A DNA stretch of 64,000 bases from Planctomycetales bacterium 71-10 (GCA_001898385.1 MKTT01000076.1:36202-100201); one strand, 5' to 3'; counted from the stretch's first letter, positions 1 through 10,316 are shown. Made by a program: numbers and translations. The notes: generated by a model from the letters alone, not told the origin.

Positions 1-31
1 CGCGCCACGACGCCGCACGCCTGATCTCTAT

Positions 32-1138
32 TTAAAGGAACAGCCGACGCTGGGGGTCGAGGATGTCCTCGTCGGGGTCGCGCTCGGGGACGGCCATGCC
101 CAGGTGGCGGTAGGCCGACGCGGTGGCGACGCGGCCCCGGGGGGTGCGGACGACGAACTCGCGGCGCAGGAGGTAGGGCTCGACCTCGTCGCGGATCGTG
201 TCGACGGACAGGGTCATCGTGGCGGCGAGGGCCTCGGCGCCGGTCGGCCCTCCCTTGAAGACGCGGATGAGGGTGTCGAGATAGCGGCGGTCCTGCTTGT
301 CCATCCCCTCGGCGTCGATCTCCTGCATGGCCAGCGCGTCGTTGGCCACGGAGACGTCGATGACGCCGTCGGCGCGGGCGAGGGCGTAGTCGCGGACCCA
401 GCGGAGGCGGGCGTTGGCGATGCGCGGGGTGCCCCGGCTGCGGCCGGCCAGCTCCCAGGCGGCCTCGGGGCTGATCGTGGCGCGGAGCTTGGCGGCGTTG
501 ATCGTGATGATCCGCGCCAGGTCCTCCTGCTCGTAGAACTCCAGGTGCTCGTGCATGTGGAACCGCTCGCGCAGCGGCGAGGAGAGCATGCCGCTGCGGG
601 TGGTGGCCCCGATGATCGTGAACTTCTTCAAAGGGAGGTTGATCGTCCGCGCGGCCATCCCCTCGCCCAGCACGACGTCGACCCGGAAGTCTTCCATCAC
701 CGGGTAGATGAACTCCTCCACGGCGCGGGGGAGGCGGTGGATCTCGTCGATGAAGAGGATGGAGCCCTCGGCCGCGTTGGTGAGGTAGGGCATCACGTCC
801 ATCTTCTTGTCGAGCGACGCGCCGCTGGTGAGGCTCAGCTCCACGCCCAGCTCGTTGTGCAGGACGCCGGCGAACGTCGTCTTGCCGAGGCCCGGCGGGC
901 CGTCGAAGAGGATGTGCGGCAGGGGCTCGTTGCGCTTCTTGGCGGCGGCCAGGGCGATCGAGAGCCGCTCGGCCACGGCGCGCTGGCCGATGATCTCGGA
1001 GAGGCGTTGCGGGCGCAACTTCTCCTCGACGGCGTCGGCCGGCGCGTGGGCTTCGGCGCGGGCCTCGGCCCGGGGCTCGCGGTCGGCTTCGCGGTCGCGG
1101 TCGGGCTGCTTGTTGGTGATCTTCACTTCCCGCGCCAT
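32..1138 (-). CDS. ruvB: Holliday junction branch-migration helicase RuvB
   Basis: The 368-residue product matches RuvB, the hexameric AAA+ motor that drives branch migration of Holliday junctions with RuvA. It has a variable charged N-terminus (about residues 1-40), Walker A GPPGLGKTT (about 80-88), Walker B FIDEIH (about 129-134), a sensor segment GATTRSGMLSSPLRERF, and a C-terminal winged-helix DNA-binding region ending in RRLFL. It starts 25 bp after the end of ruvA on the same strand, the usual ruvAB order. No ruvC is present in the window. The stop (TAA) lies just inside the window edge, so the gene is complete. Confidence 0.97.
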   Translation of the reverse strand: MAREVKITNKQPDRDREADREPRAEARAEAHAPADAVEEKLRPQRLSEIIGQRAVAERLSIALAAAKKRNEPLPHILFDGPPGLGKTTFAGVLHNELGVELSLTSGASLDKKMDVMPYLTNAAEGSILFIDEIHRLPRAVEEFIYPVMEDFRVDVVLGEGMAARTINLPLKKFTIIGATTRSGMLSSPLRERFHMHEHLEFYEQEDLARIITINAAKLRATISPEAAWELAGRSRGTPRIANARLRWVRDYALARADGVIDVSVANDALAMQEIDAEGMDKQDRRYLDTLIRVFKGGPTGAEALAATMTLSVDTIRDEVEPYLLRREFVVRTPRGRVATASAYRHLGMAVPERDPDEDILDPQRRLFL

Positions 1139-1163
1139 GGCGTCATCCTCCCTCGGCCGAGGT

Positions 1164-1814
1164 TCAGGGCTTCTCCTGCTGATAGATCGCTTCGATCAGA
1201 TCGGCGACCGACTTGAACTTCTTCCGGCCGGCCATCACGCGGTCGATGGCCGCGCGGGCCTGCATCTCGGAGTGGCCCACGGCCAGGAGCGCGGCGTAGG
1301 CGTCGCTGACGACGTCGGGCTCGGCGTGAGCGGCCTCGCCGTTGCTGGGCGCCGGGGCCGAGGTGGTGCCGTCCGGGTTGACGATCAGGGCGTAGATGCC
1401 GACCTTCCGCCGCAGCTTGGCCACGATCCGCTCGGCGGTCGCCTCGCCGATGCCGGGGAACGTGGAGAGCGTCTTCACGTCCTGCTCCTGGATCGTCCTC
1501 GCGATCTCCCGGACCGGCCTGACCATCGCCCGCAGCGCCTTCTTCATCCCCACGCCGTCGACCGAGCAGAAGGTGTCGAAGAATTCGCGCTCGATGGTCG
1601 ACAAGAAGCCGATCAGCCGGGGCGTCAGCCGCCCCCCCATCGCCTGCCCTTCGATATAGAAGGTGGTGTGCAGCGTGATCGGCTCGCCGACCTTCCCCTG
1701 GATCTGCCGCCGCGTGTGCTCCGGGATGAGCACCTCCAGCTCGAACGGCTCGACCCCGAGGGTCAGGCTCTCCTCGTTCACCGCCCTGAGCACGCCCCGA
1801 ATTTGAGTGATCAC
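1164..1814 (-). CDS. ruvA: Holliday junction DNA helicase subunit RuvA
   Basis: RuvA forms the tetramer that binds the four-way junction and recruits RuvB. The 216-residue product begins [10 protein letters not shown], as RuvA proteins usually do, and has the OB-fold followed by tandem helix-hairpin-helix segments (around [11 protein letters not shown] and [16 protein letters not shown]) and a C-terminal domain III that binds RuvB. The frame is open further upstream and an ATG exists at 1859, but that ATG is part of a TACAAT -10 box, so I prefer the GTG at 1814, which follows a GAGGG sequence. The upstream-ATG version would be 231 residues. Confidence 0.93.
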   Translation of the reverse strand: MITQIRGVLRAVNEESLTLGVEPFELEVLIPEHTRRQIQGKVGEPITLHTTFYIEGQAMGGRLTPRLIGFLSTIEREFFDTFCSVDGVGMKKALRAMVRPVREIARTIQEQDVKTLSTFPGIGEATAERIVAKLRRKVGIYALIVNPDGTTSAPAPSNGEAAHAEPDVVSDAYAALLAVGHSEMQARAAIDRVMAGRKKFKSVADLIEAIYQQEKP

Positions 1815-1857
1815 CCCTGGCCCTCGCCCCTGGACGACTGTGTGTTTTTGTTCAGTC

Positions 1858-1886
1858 ATTGTAGACCACGAAAGCGACGCCCGCAA
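1858..1886 (-). promoter_or_regulatory. Predicted sigma70-type promoter of ruvAB
   Basis: On the minus strand TTGCGG (1886-1881), a 17-bp spacer and TACAAT (1863-1858) form a good promoter. The last bases of the -10 box are also the first bases of the upstream in-frame ATG, so transcription would begin inside the longer reading frame. Confidence 0.6.
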
Positions 1887-2038
1887 GCGGGGATTCCGTC
1901 GAGGCGACGAGGGCCGACGAGGGGGGCTCATCGACCGAGCGTGCCGGAGGATCAAGGCGCGAGTCCGACGCCTCACGGCGGGCGAGGAGCGACGAGGCAC
2001 GCCGGGTAGAGACGCTCGAGCAGGCCGACGATGCGCAT

Positions 2039-2325
2039 CCTTCTCCCCTTGAGGTGCTGCGTCGCAAACACTCAGGATTAGAGCGAGGAACGGCCTTCCC
2101 CCCTCGCGGGGGAAGGTGGCCCGAAGGGCCGGATGAGGGGGGGGACGAGCCGGGCGGCCGTCGCAATCCCGGGCCGGTCGGACGGGCCTTCGAAATCCCG
2201 GCGGCTCGCGTGCTTCGCGTCCCCCTCATCTGACCGCTCCGCGGTCTGTCTTCCCCCGCGAGGGGGGAAGACCGGCTTCGACCCGCATCGGCATATCTTC
2301 GACGCAGCACCCTTGAGGGGGAAGG
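2039..2325. repeat. Outer inverted-repeat arms around family-1 element
   Basis: The sequence CCTTCTCCCCTTGAGGTGCT...GCGTCG at 2039-2064 is an imperfect inverted copy of CGACGCAGCACCCTTGAGGG... at 2300-2325. The right-hand version, with its downstream flank (GATCGCC...GGTCGTC), recurs at about 17575-17620 next to a different palindromic element. Confidence 0.6.
2091..2273. repeat. Family-1 intergenic palindromic repeat, copy 1
   Basis: The left half contains CTTCCCCCCTCGCGGGGGAAG followed by GTGGCCCGAAGGGCCGGATGAGGGG. The right half is the rough inverse, CCCCCTCATCTGACCGC..GCGGTCTGTCTTCCCCCGCGAGGGGGGAAGAC. The conserved spacer of about 80 bp includes GGCCTTCGAAATC. Related copies lie at 9145, 10979, 32583 and 46087. 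Confidence 0.85.
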
Positions 2326-2503
2326 GGCCGATCGCCCCAGGTCGTCTCGAAATCCAACGGCTCGCGCCGCCGTCCGTCGCGGCGCGAGCCGGGACGGCGC
2401 GGGTGCCTTCGAGCGGCGCCCTCTCGAGGCGCGCGATCGGCCCCGTCGGGTCATCACATGGCAGGCCCGGACCATCCTCGATGCGAGCGCCGGAGGGGCT
2501 TCG

Positions 2504-2582
2504 CGCGGCCCTCGCGCGGAGGCCTCCGAGGCGCGCGACGAGGAGACCTCGCGAGGAGCCTCGGAGGCGGCCCGCGAGGCCC
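2504..2582. repeat. Large imperfect hairpin, possible structured RNA
   Basis: A perfect 11-bp inverted repeat, GCCTCCGAGGC (2522-2532) and GCCTCGGAGGC (2558-2568), encloses a smaller stem, CGAGG-AGA-CCTCG (2539-2551). The outer stem can extend imperfectly through CCTCGCG...CGCGAGG on either side. It is outside any gene, and the function is unknown. Confidence 0.5.
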
Positions 2583-2889
2583 GATCGCGCGATTCACGCG
2601 CGGGGTTCGCGGGCCCCGAATCGCGAAGTCCCTGGAAATCACCGGGCGAAACGCACATCCATTGAGAATCCAAGATGTCTCCGTATCTGAGTTTGATAGG
2701 ATGAAAGCGAACGGGCGCGCGACGATGCGACGGGGCCGGCCGCCCGAAAAACCCGGAAAATCCCGAGAATTTCGAGGATTTCGAAGCAGCTTCCTCTTCC
2801 ACTGGTTCAAAGATTTGGTATGAATTGGCGCAGGGGCCGCTCAATGAGAGATGGTCCGCCACGAGATCACGCCCGAGACGAGGTGCCCG

Positions 2890-3297
2890 ATGGCCACGAA
2901 GAAAGCGACTCCCAAGAGCAGCGCCCCGAAGGCCGCCCCCAAGAAGGCCGCCCCCAAGAAGGCGGCCGCGGACAAGGCCGCCGCCCCCAAGGCCGCCGCC
3001 GCCCCCAAGGCCCCGAAGAAGGCCGCCGCCCCCAAGGCCGCCGGCGTCAAGAAGGCCCCCAAGAAGGCGGCCCCGGCCATCAAGCTGTCGGATTCGCAGA
3101 CGAACCTCCTGAAGGAGATCGCCGGCGCGGGCGAGGCGGGCGTGATCGCCACCAAGAAGACGCAGAAGTCGCTGGACGCCCTCCAGACGAAGAAGCTCAT
3201 CAAGAAGGGCAAGAAGGAGGGGGAGTTCTTCAAGTACCACGTCTCCAAGGTGGGCGAGAAGCACGTCGCCGGCCTCTCCGCCGCCCCCACCGCCTGA
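2890..3297 (+). CDS. Histone H1-like nucleoid protein
   Basis: The 135-residue protein has a Lys/Ala/Pro-rich N-terminal half built of PKKAAPKKAA-type repeats (about residues 8-62), like eukaryotic H1 tails and bacterial H1-like proteins. A compact C-terminal part (SDSQTNLLKEIAGAGEAGVI... to the end) looks like a small winged-helix domain. It probably binds DNA non-specifically and compacts or protects the nucleoid; this role is inferred from composition. I chose the ATG at 2890 (GAGG about 7 nt upstream). An in-frame ATG at 2851 would add 13 unrelated residues. The GCCCCCAAG(AAG) codon repeats are themselves repetitive at the DNA level and could vary in number between strains. Confidence 0.85.
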   Translation: MATKKATPKSSAPKAAPKKAAPKKAAADKAAAPKAAAAPKAPKKAAAPKAAGVKKAPKKAAPAIKLSDSQTNLLKEIAGAGEAGVIATKKTQKSLDALQTKKLIKKGKKEGEFFKYHVSKVGEKHVAGLSAAPTA

Positions 3298-3335
3298 GCG
3301 CCGCGACGCGGCCCGGACGGACGAGACGGACCATC

Positions 3336-3376
3336 AGGGCCGGGCCCGCACCTCGACGGGCGCCGGCCCTTTCTCT
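3336..3376 (+). terminator. Rho-independent terminator after H1-like gene
   Basis: AGGGCCGGGCCCG pairs with CGGGCGCCGGCCCT (one bulge, 8-nt loop) and is followed by TTTCTCTT. Confidence 0.65.
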
Positions 3377-3411
3377 TGCGCGGGCCCCGGGCCCCCGGGC
3401 CCGAAGCGACC

Positions 3412-3440
3412 TTGGCGGTTCGGCGTCCGCCCGCTATGAT
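3412..3440 (+). promoter_or_regulatory. Predicted promoter of HEAT lipoprotein gene
   Basis: TTGGCG (3412-3417), a 17-bp spacer and TATGAT (3435-3440), about 80 bp upstream of the start codon. Confidence 0.6.
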
Positions 3441-3520
3441 CCCCGCGCCTCGTCGACCGTCGCGGCGCGTCGCCCCTCCCTCGCGACGCCCCCGCGGGAG
3501 ACGCCCCCATCTCAACCTCC

Positions 3521-4303
3521 ATGAAGGATGGTTCCACGGCCATGGACGACCGAGCTTTCTGGAAGGGCGCGAAGCGGAGCGCGGCCCGGGGGGTCGTCGC
3601 CCTCGCCGTGCTGGCCACCGGCTGCGGCACCTACGTCGGCACCACGGCGAGGAGCTTCCTGGGCCACGTCCGCAACAACCCCGACCCCAACGCCCGCTAC
3701 CTCGCCTACGCGAAGCTCGGCTCGAAGGACGTGTACGACACGGACGAGCAGCGCGGCGAGGCCGTCGCCGTCCTGATCGACCGCTATTACAAGGGGAACG
3801 AGCCCCTGGCCAGCCGCGCGATGATCTGCCGGACGCTCGGCGAGCTGGGCGACCCCCGCGCCCGCGACGTCCTGCTGAAGGCCGTCCACCACCACGACGC
3901 CGTCGTGAAGATCGAGGCCTGCCGCGCCCTGGGGAAGGTCGGGAAGCCCGAGGACGCCTCGGTCCTCGCCCAGATCATGAGCCTCGACAACCTGGAGGAC
4001 GCCCGGATGGCCGCCATCGACGGCCTGTCCGACCTCAAGAGCCAGGACCCGCGCATCTACAAGGTGCTGCTCGACTCCATGGAGCACGACGACCCGGCGA
4101 TCCGCCTGGCCTCGCTCAACGCCTTGCGCAAGATCACCGGCAAGGACATGGGGACCGAGGTCGACGCCTGGCGCAAGGAGCTGGAGCCCATCCTCGCCGC
4201 CACGCCCACCGAGCTGGCCGCGCCGTCGAACACGCGCACGGCCGCCGACGAGGCCGCCGCGAAGTCGGCCGCCGCCCAGGAGCCGACGGGCGAGCTGCGC
4301 TGA
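3521..4303 (+). CDS. HEAT-repeat lipoprotein
   Basis: The 260-residue protein has a basic N-terminus, a hydrophobic segment and a lipobox-like LATGC (about residues 31-35), so it is probably lipid-anchored in the periplasm. The mature part consists of HEAT-like helical pairs: LASRAMICRTLGELGDPRA, VVKIEACRALGKVGKPEDA, ARMAAIDGLSDLKSQDP and IRLASLNALRKITG. A low-complexity Ala/Glu tail follows. Such solenoids usually act as protein-binding scaffolds; no partner can be named. A second in-frame ATG at 3542 is an alternative start. The mutS2 gene follows on the same strand 131 bp downstream. Confidence 0.8.
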   Translation: MKDGSTAMDDRAFWKGAKRSAARGVVALAVLATGCGTYVGTTARSFLGHVRNNPDPNARYLAYAKLGSKDVYDTDEQRGEAVAVLIDRYYKGNEPLASRAMICRTLGELGDPRARDVLLKAVHHHDAVVKIEACRALGKVGKPEDASVLAQIMSLDNLEDARMAAIDGLSDLKSQDPRIYKVLLDSMEHDDPAIRLASLNALRKITGKDMGTEVDAWRKELEPILAATPTELAAPSNTRTAADEAAAKSAAAQEPTGELR

Positions 4304-4434
4304 GCGACAGCGCGGCTGTTGGGATGGCCCCGCCCCGCGGGCGTCCGTCATAATCGAGCGACGACGCGAACCGCGCCTCGGCCCCGTGCGTCCGAGGGGA
4401 ATCCCGCCACGCGCGTCGGCACCCGAGAGGCGAG

Positions 4435-6480
<2,046 letters not shown>

Positions 6481-6526
6481 TCGCGGCGATCGGTCACGCC
6501 GCGGGCCTCGGCATTACGTCCGGGAG

Positions 6527-6979
6527 TCAGCTCGGGTTGACGACGGCGAGCCCTTCAAGGGCCGCCACGTCGCAGAGCCGTTGATCGGCACAGACGAAGC
6601 CGTCGAGGGGCTGAGTCCGATGGGCCTTGAGTGCGACTGCGAGTTGGAGGGCGTCGAGGGTCCGAATCTGACGGTTCGGTCCATACGTGGTGACGAGGTC
6701 TGATGCCAGTTGATAGGGGGAGTTGAGCACTCGCAGCGGACGCAGGATCTTTCGCTTCACGTCGGCCAGGAACAGGCCGCGAAGCCGTTGAAACTCCTGT
6801 GCCAGGATGAGCCCGGTTCGCACCTTCGTGGCGAACCCGGACAGGGTTTCGACCCACGCCAATCGGGAGATGAAAATCTCGGCCCCGGGCTCTGACAGGA
6901 GGCGTTGGACTTCCGCCGTCCCGCTCTCGACGTGGTAATTCTTGATGAGGGCGCTCGTGTCGAAGAAGTATCGGGGCAT
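6527..6979 (-). CDS. PIN-domain toxin (VapC-like)
   Basis: The 150-residue protein carries the acidic residues of PIN-domain ribonucleases: YFFDTSALIK at the N-terminus, WVETLSG, RTLDALQLAVAL and FVCADQRL. In VapBC-like systems the free toxin cleaves RNA and is blocked by its antitoxin. Its ATG shares one base with the stop of the upstream antitoxin gene (TGATG), which indicates coupled translation. The base composition is less GC-rich than in the flanking genes, consistent with acquisition. Confidence 0.85.
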   Translation of the reverse strand: MPRYFFDTSALIKNYHVESGTAEVQRLLSEPGAEIFISRLAWVETLSGFATKVRTGLILAQEFQRLRGLFLADVKRKILRPLRVLNSPYQLASDLVTTYGPNRQIRTLDALQLAVALKAHRTQPLDGFVCADQRLCDVAALEGLAVVNPS

Positions 6980-7269
6980 CAGAAGCGTTCCGCCCGTTCT
7001 TCCTCGACGATGACGCGAGCCATCGAATCCTGGACTCTCGACGTGGCGGCCCTGACTTCGTCAAGGGTTACCGAGTCGTCCGCTTCCCGTTCGCAGTACT
7101 TCACGAAATCATGGTCGATGAGTTCGCCGAAAGGGGCGTGCGGGACGGGCTCGTCGGCGAGGAACCGCACCAACGCCGCTTCAATGACGGCTTCCTGGGA
7201 GGGGTAGATCCCGGCTGCGACTTTCCCCTTCAGGAGCCGTTCAAGTTCGATGGAAAGATGTATATTCAT
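6979..7269 (-). CDS. ParD-like ribbon-helix-helix antitoxin
   Basis: The 96-residue protein begins MNIHLSIELERLLKGKVAAG and continues YPSQEAVIEAALVRFLADE, the pattern of ParD/CopG-type ribbon-helix-helix antitoxins (one beta strand, then two helices). The acidic C-terminal half probably wraps the PIN toxin encoded next. It is upstream of the toxin gene and overlaps it by one base. Antitoxins of this type usually repress their own promoter; a small palindrome lies about 40 bp upstream. Confidence 0.8.
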   Translation of the reverse strand: MNIHLSIELERLLKGKVAAGIYPSQEAVIEAALVRFLADEPVPHAPFGELIDHDFVKYCEREADDSVTLDEVRAATSRVQDSMARVIVEEERAERF

Positions 7270-7307
7270 TTTGATTAATCCTTCCGCTTTCGGGCCGCCC
7301 TCCGACT

Positions 7308-7319
7308 ATTGTATCACAA
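7308..7319 (-). promoter_or_regulatory. Possible promoter/operator of the toxin-antitoxin pair
   Basis: On the minus strand TTGT-GAT-ACAA is a perfect short palindrome and overlaps a TACAAT -10 hexamer, which would suit autorepression. The -35 region is weak. Confidence 0.4.
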
Positions 7320-7370
7320 CCCGCAGTGCCGCATCATTTTGCAAATGAACCCCCGGCCAGTAACGGCCGC

Positions 7371-8477
7371 TCACGCCGGGCATAGGCCCGCGAGGTCTCG
7401 GATCGCCGCCTGGGCGATGGGCGAGGGGCACGACCAGACGAGGAAGAAGAGGGCCTGGCGGGCCCAGCGCTGGGCGGGGTCGGTGCGGAGGAATCCGCTG
7501 CCGCGGCGGGCGGTGAGATAGGACTGGGTGGTCCGCAGGGCCAGGGCGTTCGCTTGGGCGCGGAGCGAGCCGGCGGTCGCGGCGTCGCCTTCGCCGCGGG
7601 CGCAGGCCATGAGGGTCGACCAGGCCCCGGACCAGGTCTCGCGCATCAGGTCGACCGGCTCGACGAGGTCGACGCGCCCGGCCGTCAGGGCGGCCAGGCC
7701 GGCCAGCGCCGCCGCGGCCTGGCCGAGCGCCAGGGCCGAGGTCTCCAGCCCCGCCGTGCCGACGGCCCCGGGCTGGGCGCTGATCTCGGTGGTCGGGCCC
7801 GTGAGGACGTCGTCGGCGTCGATCTCGACGCCCGTCACGACGACCTCGGCCGTGCGCGAGGCCTGGAGCGCGGCGAGGTCGAACGCGGGGAGGACGGACA
7901 GGCCGGGGCGGTCGCTCGCCAGCGCGATGAGCATCTGGCGGCCGTCGTCCAGCAGCGCGCCGGTGACGAAGACGTCGGCGTTCTCCGCGCCCGTCACCCA
8001 CGGCATCGCGCCGTCGAGGCGATACCGGCCGGGGCCGATCTCCGTCGCCGTGAGGGCCTTCGCGCCCAGGCGTCGCGAGGTGGTGAGCTGCGAGATCCCC
8101 ACCGTCGCCATCGCCTCGCCCGCGGCGACCGACCGCAGCCACTCGGCGGCCCGGGGGCGGTCGGCCACGGTCATGAGCCGGCGCACGGCGGCGTCGTGCT
8201 GCGAGAGGATGAAGACGGCCGTCAGGCTGGACTCGGCCAGCCGGGCGTAGCGCTGGACTAGCAAGGGCCGCGGGACGGCGTCGCCCCCCTGCCCCGCCGG
8301 GACCGACCACCGCAGGACGCCCGCGTCGACCAACGGCCGCCAGAGGGGCTCGGGCCAGCCGCCGTCGAGGTCCGCCGGGCCGTCGGCGGCGCGGAGGACC
8401 TCGGCCAGCGCGACGACCCGCGCCTCGTCCGGGTCGCGTTCGGTCCAGAAGCCGTGATGCACCGCGTCGTCGCCCAT
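7371..8477 (-). CDS. Acyl-CoA dehydrogenase-like protein
   Basis: The 368-residue protein resembles flavin-dependent acyl-CoA dehydrogenases. It has an N-terminal helical region (VPAGQGGDAVPRPLLVQRYARLAESS), a middle beta domain (ATVGISQLTTSRRLG, YRLDGAMPWVTGAENAD) and a C-terminal helical bundle. Substrate and catalytic base cannot be assigned from the sequence, and the family also contains non-oxidative members. The start at 8477 is favoured because AGGAGATGAGG lies just upstream; an ATG at 8519 would add 14 residues. It is divergent from the NUDIX gene, with 63 bp between the starts. Confidence 0.72.
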   Translation of the reverse strand: MGDDAVHHGFWTERDPDEARVVALAEVLRAADGPADLDGGWPEPLWRPLVDAGVLRWSVPAGQGGDAVPRPLLVQRYARLAESSLTAVFILSQHDAAVRRLMTVADRPRAAEWLRSVAAGEAMATVGISQLTTSRRLGAKALTATEIGPGRYRLDGAMPWVTGAENADVFVTGALLDDGRQMLIALASDRPGLSVLPAFDLAALQASRTAEVVVTGVEIDADDVLTGPTTEISAQPGAVGTAGLETSALALGQAAAALAGLAALTAGRVDLVEPVDLMRETWSGAWSTLMACARGEGDAATAGSLRAQANALALRTTQSYLTARRGSGFLRTDPAQRWARQALFFLVWSCPSPIAQAAIRDLAGLCPA

Positions 8478-8540
8478 GCTAACCTCATCTCCTCGGGCCG
8501 CCGCATCTCCCCCGGTCATCGTCGCACAAGGCCGCGAACC

Positions 8541-9119
8541 ATGTCAGCCCCGTATTGCTACAAGCACCCGCGCCCCGCCGTCACGACGGACCTGATCGTC
8601 TTCGCCTGGATCGACGCCAGCCTCCGCACGCTCCTGGTGCGGCGCAAGGCCGAGCCGTTCGAGGGCCGATGGGCCCTCCCCGGCGGGTTCCTCGACGTCG
8701 ACGAGGAGGCCGAGGCCGGCGCCCGCCGCGAGCTTAAGGAGGAGACCGGCCTGGTCGTCCCGGGCGCGATCGACCCGCTGGGCTTCTTCGCGAAGGTCGG
8801 CCGCGACCCGCGCGGGAGGACGGTCACGCTGGCCTTCGCCGCGATCCTGCCGTCGGGCTCGCACCCAGTCCGCGGGGGCGACGACGCCGCCGAGGCCGAG
8901 TGGGTCCCGCTCGACCGCGCGAAGGGCCTGGCCTTCGATCACGACGAGATCCTCGCCGCGGCGACCGCCTGGCTCCGCAAGCGGATCTCGACCAAGACGC
9001 CCGACGCCCTCGCCATCCTGCCGCGGCCCGTCGAGCGGCCCACCGTCTTCGCCCTGTTCAAGGCCGTCGAGCTCCCCCCGCGCGGCGTGCCGCCCTGGCT
9101 TTTGGCGGCGGGGGGCTGA
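8541..9119 (+). CDS. NUDIX hydrolase
   Basis: The 192-residue protein has a complete NUDIX box, G-x5-E-x7-REL-x-EE-x-GL (GFLDVDEEAEAGARRELKEE followed by TGL, about residues 52-75), which binds the metal and hydrolyses a nucleoside-diphosphate-linked substrate. The N-terminal segment YKHPRPAVTTDLIVFAW resembles ADP-ribose-pyrophosphatase/NrtR-type NUDIX proteins. A C-terminal extension of about 50 residues contains a possible helical segment. The substrate is not deducible. The start was chosen at MSAPYCYKHPRP because the sequence upstream is not protein-like. Confidence 0.88.
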   Translation: MSAPYCYKHPRPAVTTDLIVFAWIDASLRTLLVRRKAEPFEGRWALPGGFLDVDEEAEAGARRELKEETGLVVPGAIDPLGFFAKVGRDPRGRTVTLAFAAILPSGSHPVRGGDDAAEAEWVPLDRAKGLAFDHDEILAAATAWLRKRISTKTPDALAILPRPVERPTVFALFKAVELPPRGVPPWLLAAGG

Positions 9120-9144
9120 GCCGCGGGGGAATTCGACATCGTAA

Positions 9145-9328
9145 CGGCCTTCCCCCCTGGCGGGGGAAGGTGGCCCGCAGGGCCGGATGAGGGGGAAGAC
9201 GAGCGCGATGGCCGTCGGGATCCCGAGCCGGTCGGGCGGGCCTTCGAAATCTCGACGGCTCCCATGCTTCGCATCCCCCTCATCTGACCGCTTCGCGGTC
9301 TGTCTTCCCCCGCGAGGGGGGAAGACGT
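9145..9328. repeat. Family-1 intergenic palindromic repeat, copy 2
   Basis: Same layout as the 2091 copy: CTTCCCCCCTGGCGGGGGAAG-GTGGCCC at the left and GTCTTCCCCCGCGAGGGGGG at the right. The spacer is nearly identical to the inverse of the 10979 copy (GAGCGCGATGGCCGTCGGGA... GGGCCTTCGAAATC). It fills most of the 320-bp gap between the NUDIX and methyltransferase genes. Confidence 0.88.
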
Positions 9329-9346
9329 CGAGCACCGCGGTTCGAC

Positions 9347-9375
9347 TTGCCCGGTCGGCCGGGGCGCGATAGAGT
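9347..9375 (+). promoter_or_regulatory. Predicted promoter of methyltransferase gene
   Basis: TTGCCC (9347-9352), a 17-bp spacer and TAGAGT (9370-9375), 65 bp before the start codon and just outside the repeat. Confidence 0.5.
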
Positions 9376-9439
9376 TCCGCGGCTTCTCGGGCGACGCAGG
9401 GACGGCGCCCGCCGCGACGTGGACGGAAGGGACGCCCGG

Positions 9440-10285
9440 ATGAGCACGATCGGATCGACCAGGCGCAGGCGGGCCTCGCGCCCCGACGGGCCCGCCCCCG
9501 CCGACCACCGCGCCGAGGCCGCCCTGATCCGCGAACTCTGGGGACGCCAGCGCGAGGCCGACGGCTCGCTGAGCGACGACGAGCGGCGCTACCTCGACGC
9601 CCACTTCTCGATGCCGCTGACGCTCCGCCGCCGCCTCGCCATGGTCGACTGGCTGGCGGCCGGGATCCGCCCCGGCGACCGCGTCCTCGAATGGGGATGC
9701 CGCCACGGCGTCGACTCGTGCATCTACCGCCGCCGGTTCGGCCCCTCCCTCGAACTCCACGGCTGCGACTTCGTCGAGGCCGACGACTACCGGCCGTTCT
9801 TCGAATACAGCGGCCTGCGCTACACCCGCCTCGTCGACTACGTCCGGCTCGATTATCCCGACGCCTCGTTCGACGTCGTCACCAGCAACGGCGTCTGGGA
9901 GCACGTCTTCCACGAGGAAGCCTCGCTCCGCGAGGTCTTCCGGATCCTCCGCCCCGGCGGGTCATTCCTGGTAGCCTGCCTCCCCAACCGCTACAGCTAC
10001 ACCGAGGCCGTCCAGCGCAAGTTGGGGCACTCGGCCCACGATCGGCTGTACACGATCGACTCGGCCACGGCCCTGTTGAACACGACGGGGTTCGAAGTGC
10101 TCGCCTGGGAGCGCCGGCTGCTGCTGCCGACGATGCTCAACGGCTTCCCGAAGCCCCTCAAGGCGGCCTACAGCAAGCTCCACGGGCTCGTCTGGGCGTT
10201 CAACGCCGCCCTCGAACGCACCTGGCCCGTCGGCCTGCTGGCCAGCAACCTGAACCTCGTCGCCCGCCGGCCCGCCGAGGGCTGA
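9440..10285 (+). CDS. SAM-dependent methyltransferase
   Basis: The 281-residue protein has a class I methyltransferase core: motif I VLEWGCRHGVDS, an acidic residue after the second strand (LHGCDFVEADD), and the post-motif segment SFDVVTSNGVWEHVFHEEA followed by FRILRPGGSFLVACLPN. This is the Methyltransf_11 type common among small-molecule and glycan methyltransferases. The C-terminal part is hydrophobic and aromatic (LLLPTMLNGFPKPLKAAYSK), possibly for a lipid-like or sugar substrate. The acceptor is unknown. Confidence 0.82.
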   Translation: MSTIGSTRRRRASRPDGPAPADHRAEAALIRELWGRQREADGSLSDDERRYLDAHFSMPLTLRRRLAMVDWLAAGIRPGDRVLEWGCRHGVDSCIYRRRFGPSLELHGCDFVEADDYRPFFEYSGLRYTRLVDYVRLDYPDASFDVVTSNGVWEHVFHEEASLREVFRILRPGGSFLVACLPNRYSYTEAVQRKLGHSAHDRLYTIDSATALLNTTGFEVLAWERRLLLPTMLNGFPKPLKAAYSKLHGLVWAFNAALERTWPVGLLASNLNLVARRPAEG

Positions 10286-10297
10286 GCGGGCCCCGAC

Positions 10298-10316
10298 GTG
10301 GCCGGAATCCGGCCAC
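10298..10316. terminator. Bidirectional terminator-like hairpin
   Basis: GTGGCCGGAATCCGGCCAC is a near-perfect palindrome between two convergent genes. It lacks a clear T-tract. Confidence 0.4.

Larger units (their letters stand above)
1887..2889. other. Long gene-free stretch with repeats
   Basis: About 1 kb without a convincing gene. Open frames here lack protein-like composition. It holds a family-1 palindromic repeat (2091-2273) framed by an outer inverted pair (2039-2064 and 2300-2325), a large imperfect hairpin around 2504-2582, and a more AT-rich stretch (about 2640-2825) that probably holds the promoter of the H1-like gene. TATGAA at 2819-2824 is a possible -10, but no good -35 is visible. 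Confidence 0.6.

Noticed and set aside
1852..3264. A 470-codon minus-strand frame covering the ruvA upstream region and the H1-like gene
   Set aside because: It is an antisense reading of Lys/Ala/Pro repeats and intergenic repeats, with no protein-like composition.
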